The notes beneath the pieces are model-generated. The model was given only the letters and a program-made list of their open reading frames with translations, made no database searches and had not been told where the DNA came from. From NCBI GenBank assembly GCA_902786615.1, contig CADADE010000002.1:79179-143178 (forward strand): a DNA stretch of 64,000 nucleotides, written 5' to 3'. Position numbers and translations under genes: made by a program. Positions 61,155-64,000 of the stretch are shown here, piece after piece (position 1 is the stretch's first letter; each line of letters starts with the position of its first letter). Origin of the DNA: Oscillospiraceae bacterium (GTDB taxonomy: Bacteria > Bacillota_A > Clostridia > Oscillospirales > Oscillospiraceae).

Positions 61155-63395
61155 TTATTCGTCCAGCAGCGACATCTGCTGCTCGCTGGTATCCTCCGGT
61201 TTGAGAAGCGCGCCCGCCCCGGGCAGGCTTCTGATCCTGTAGCGGGCGGGATTGATGATATTGGTCTCGCTGAGAAGCCGGGCCGTGGTGAGGGTGCGTT
61301 TGGGTTTCAGACTCATGACGTTGACGCCCTGGGTCGTGCGGCTGGTTTTCGGCTGGAGCTGGGCGCTGTTGAAAATGAGGACCCGCCCGTCGCTCGAATA
61401 ACAGGCGATCTCCTTCTCCTCATCCAGGAGGAACACGGCCGCCACCGGGCTTTTGTCCGAACAGGCGTTGACAAGCTTGCGGCGGTTTGTCTTTGTCTCA
61501 TAGGCCGAAAGCTCGATGCGCGCCGCCTTGCCGTTTTCAAAGATCAGCAGCAGATGCTTCGTATAATCTCCCGGCAGCAGCATGGCAAGCACGCTCTCCC
61601 CCTCGTCCATCTGGAGCTTGGTGGGCAGATAAAGGCCCAATTGAGAGGCCTTGCCGTCCTCAAAGTCCGAGGCCCTGACCTTGTACATCTGCTGTTTATT
61701 TGTGAGGAAGAGGATCTCCGCGCGGTTCGTGGTCTCATAGCTCACCCGAAGCGCGTCGCCCTCTTTATACTTCTGCTCCCCGCTCATGCGGAGAGACTGG
61801 GCTGTGATCTTCTTGAAATAGCCCTCGTTGGAGAGGAAGAGCGTGACGGGATAGTCCTCCACGGTCTCCTCCTCGGTATATTCTTCGATCTCGTTTGCGT
61901 AGACGATGCCGGTTTTACGCGCTGCGCCGTACTTTTTGGAAATGGCCTTCAGCTCGTCGATGATGATGGTTTTGAGCTTGCGGCGGTTATTCAGGATGCT
62001 CTCCAGCTCCTCGATCTCCCGCTCCAGCTCCTCGATCTCGGCGGTGCGCTTGAGGATGTATTCGCGGTTGATGTTGCGCAGCTTGATCTCCGCCACATAC
62101 TCCGCCTGCACCTGGTCGATGCCGAAGCCCAGCATCAGGTTCGGCACCACATCCGCCTCCAGCTCGGTATGGCGGATGATCTCGATGGCCTTGTCGATAT
62201 CCAGCAGAATGCTCTCCAGGCCCTTTAAGAGGTGCAGCTTTTCCTTCTTCTTGTTCAGATCGAAGTAGACGCGGCGCCTTACGCAGTCCATGCGCCAGGC
62301 CGTCCACTCCTCCAGGATCTCCCCCACGCCCATGACGCGGGGATTGCCCGCCACCAGGATATTGAAGTTGCACGGGAAGGAATCCATCAGCGGAGTCATT
62401 TTGAAAAGCTTCTGCATGAGCTTGTCCGGGTCGACGCCGCGCTTTAAGTCGATGGCGAGGCGCAGACCGCTGAGATCGGTCTCGTCGCGCATATCGTTGA
62501 TCTCGCGGATCTTTCCGGCGGTGATCAGCTCGCGCACCTTGTCGATGATGGCCTCGGAGGTGGTGGTGTAGGGGATCTCGTAGATCTCGATGATGTTCTC
62601 TTTTTCCACGAAGCGCCAGCGTGCGCGCAGCTTGAAGCTGCCGCGGCCGGTGCGGTAGATGCTCTCCATCTGGGCGCGGTCATAGATGATTTCCCCGCCC
62701 GTGGGGAAGTCCGGCGCGGGCATGGTGCTCAAAAGATCATGCTCCGCATCGCGCAGCCACGCCACGGTGGTATCGCAGACCTCGGAGAGGTTAAAGCCGC
62801 AGATCTGGCTTGCCATGCCGACGGCGATGCCGAGGTTGGAGGAGACCAGCACATTGGGAAAGGCCGTGGGCAGAAGCGTCGGCTCCTTCATGCTGCCGTC
62901 GTAGTTATCCGCGAAGTCCACGGTATCCTTGTCGATGTCCCGGAAAAGCTCGGCGCAGATAGCGGAGAGCTTCGCCTCGGTATAACGGGGCGCGGCATAG
63001 GACATGTCCCGGGAAAAGACCTTGCCGAAGTTGCCCTTGGAATCCACGAAGGGCGTGAGCAGCGCCTGATAGCCCGCCGAGAGGCGTACCATCGTCTCAT
63101 AGATGGCGGCGTCGCCGTGGGGGTTGAGCTTCATGGTCTGGCCGACGATGTTGGCGCTCTTGGTGCGCGCGCCGGTGAGAAGCCCCATCTTCAGCATGGT
63201 ATAGAGGAGCTTGCGGTGGGAGGGCTTGAAGCCGTCGATCTCCGGGATGGCGCGGGAGACAATGACGCTCATGGCGTAAGGCATGTAGTTTGTCTCCAGC
63301 GTCTCGGTGATGGGCTGCTCCAGGATCTCCGCCCGGAGGCCGACGACATTGGGATTATCGTATTTTTTCTTTTCTTCCTGCTTTTTTCTTGCCAT
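61155..63395 (-). CDS. parC: Type IIA DNA topoisomerase subunit A (ParC-like)
   Basis: 746 residues. Winged-helix/tower region with catalytic Tyr138 in AAPRYTEAKLS, a coiled coil (about 425-475, ELEREIEELES) and a C-terminal beta-propeller part. No GyrA box was recognised in the propeller, which favours a topoisomerase IV-like enzyme over gyrase. The quinolone region reads NPHGDAAIYE, with Ala at the usual Ser83 position, Glu at Asp87 and Asn for the first His of HPHGD. No parE is adjacent; the upstream side is the repeat array. The ribosome site is poor. Confidence 0.9.
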   Translation of the reverse strand: MARKKQEEKKKYDNPNVVGLRAEILEQPITETLETNYMPYAMSVIVSRAIPEIDGFKPSHRKLLYTMLKMGLLTGARTKSANIVGQTMKLNPHGDAAIYETMVRLSAGYQALLTPFVDSKGNFGKVFSRDMSYAAPRYTEAKLSAICAELFRDIDKDTVDFADNYDGSMKEPTLLPTAFPNVLVSSNLGIAVGMASQICGFNLSEVCDTTVAWLRDAEHDLLSTMPAPDFPTGGEIIYDRAQMESIYRTGRGSFKLRARWRFVEKENIIEIYEIPYTTTSEAIIDKVRELITAGKIREINDMRDETDLSGLRLAIDLKRGVDPDKLMQKLFKMTPLMDSFPCNFNILVAGNPRVMGVGEILEEWTAWRMDCVRRRVYFDLNKKKEKLHLLKGLESILLDIDKAIEIIRHTELEADVVPNLMLGFGIDQVQAEYVAEIKLRNINREYILKRTAEIEELEREIEELESILNNRRKLKTIIIDELKAISKKYGAARKTGIVYANEIEEYTEEETVEDYPVTLFLSNEGYFKKITAQSLRMSGEQKYKEGDALRVSYETTNRAEILFLTNKQQMYKVRASDFEDGKASQLGLYLPTKLQMDEGESVLAMLLPGDYTKHLLLIFENGKAARIELSAYETKTNRRKLVNACSDKSPVAAVFLLDEEKEIACYSSDGRVLIFNSAQLQPKTSRTTQGVNVMSLKPKRTLTTARLLSETNIINPARYRIRSLPGAGALLKPEDTSEQQMSLLDE

Positions 63396-63442
63396 AGTTT
63401 TTTACTCAACTTTAACTTGAATTTTTGCACTGTGCCACTTGG

Positions 63443-64000
63443 CTCCCCACGTGCCGGGGGGCGAGCCAGGGTGTCGGGTGCGCTTTCTTGGCTCCCCCCG
63501 CGTCGGGGGGAGCTGGCACGGCGCGTCTCACGCAAGCGCCGTGACTGAGAGGGGCGGCAGGGAGACGCTCCCCCTCTCAGGCGCTGCGCGCCAGCTCTCG
63601 CGGGGGCGAGCCAGGGCGTCGGGCGCGTTTCCTTGGCTCCCCCCGCGCCGGGGGGGCGAGCCAGGGCGCCGGGTGCGCTTTCTTGGCTCCCCCCGCGTCG
63701 GGGGGAGCTGTCGCGGCGCGTCTCACGCAAGCGCCGTGACTGAGAGGGGCGGCAAAGAGACGCTCCCCCTCTCAGGCGCTGCGCGCCAGCTCTCCCCCTC
63801 GCTTCGCGGGGGCGAGCCAAGGCGTCGGGGCGCGTTTCCTTGGCTCCCCCCGCGCCGGGGGGGCGAGCCAGGGCGTCGCGCGCGTTTCCTTGGCTCCCCC
63901 CCGTCGGGGGGAGCTGGCACGGCGCGTCTCACGCAAGCGCCGTGACTGAGAGGGGCGGCAGGGAGACGCTCCCCCTCTCAGGCGCTGCGCGCCAGCTCTC
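63443..64000. repeat. GC-rich hairpin repeat array, about 200-base period
   Basis: Three nearly identical 110-base cores (63490-63599, 63685-63794, 63892-64000) are separated by related 85-97-base segments, and the array runs off the window. Each core holds GGCTCCCCCC/GGGGGGAGC, CACGGCGC/GCGCCGTG and GAGAGGGG/CCCCTCTC stems; the separators add GGCTCCCCCCGCG.../...GGGGGGGCGAGCC. Long frames in both directions here are by-products of GC bias. The design (CTCAGTCACGGC...GCCGTG.CAGCTCCC) matches the element at 42.4 kb. No gene is present in 63396-64000. Confidence 0.92.

Noticed and set aside
63269..63945. Long frames in both directions over the GC-rich repeat array
   Set aside because: Stop codons are rare because of GC content; the predicted proteins are Gly/Arg/Ala/Pro-rich and simply echo the repeat period.

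Overview
The window looks like a chromosome segment of a fairly GC-rich Gram-positive anaerobe of the class Clostridia, most likely an Oscillospiraceae-type gut bacterium. The grounds are the gene content (Mini-RNase III, RqcH, RecD2, PheB-type ACT protein, YitT, YesL, CsoR-CopA, zinc-ribbon and proline-rich envelope proteins), strong AAGGAGG-type ribosome sites, frequent TTG/GTG starts, and GC-rich hairpin repeats. I see no outer-membrane genes. The genus is inference; nothing in the window fixes it. Most genes lie on the minus strand.

Layout. 1-6.9 kb: a DnaA-box-like cluster, then the repair/tRNA-modification operon uvrB-polA-rimI-tsaD-radC. 7-14 kb: a small secreted protein, a PAP2 phosphatase, mrnC-rqcH (ribosome quality control) and uppP-ftsK. 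14-24 kb: a class V aminotransferase with a DUF3343 carrier, then a minus-strand run ybaK-uvrA-recD2-comF-mreB-ispD-ispF. 24-31 kb: a TetR regulator, pheB-SNF2 helicase, and a plus-strand pair of a 901-residue flavin/iron-sulfur oxidoreductase and a HypA-like metallochaperone. 31-41 kb: an XRE protein with a histone H1-like tail, glgB, an exported S66 peptidase, a zinc-ribbon membrane protein, a diguanylate cyclase and an operon of two metallophosphatases and a hydrolase. 41-47 kb: a secreted CHAP protein with His/Cys repeats, a repeat element, a copper-efflux operon and two envelope proteins. 47.9-52 kb: a carbohydrate ABC importer without its ATPase, plus yesL. 52-54.8 kb: two small proteins with double-glycine-type leaders, a YdcF protein and an Sfp-type transferase. 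55-58 kb: a polysaccharide ligase/polymerase and an initiating sugar-phosphate transferase. 58-64 kb: a composite tandem repeat, tRNA-Gly, a lipoprotein with a broken transglutaminase site, yitT, a ParC-like topoisomerase subunit, and a GC-rich hairpin repeat array running off the window.

Most genes are housekeeping. The places that repay attention are: (i) the two adjacent NVAGG-leader proteins, one carrying a LysM domain, with no exporter in view; (ii) a CopA ATPase fused to a CopZ-like domain that keeps its own strong ribosome site; (iii) the oxidoreductase-HypA operon with no hydrogenase nearby; (iv) the XRE/H1-tail protein; (v) the Cys-to-Ala transglutaminase lipoprotein; and (vi) three repeat loci, two of which appear to belong to one family. 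I found no CRISPR array, prophage, transposase, rRNA or recognisable riboswitch.
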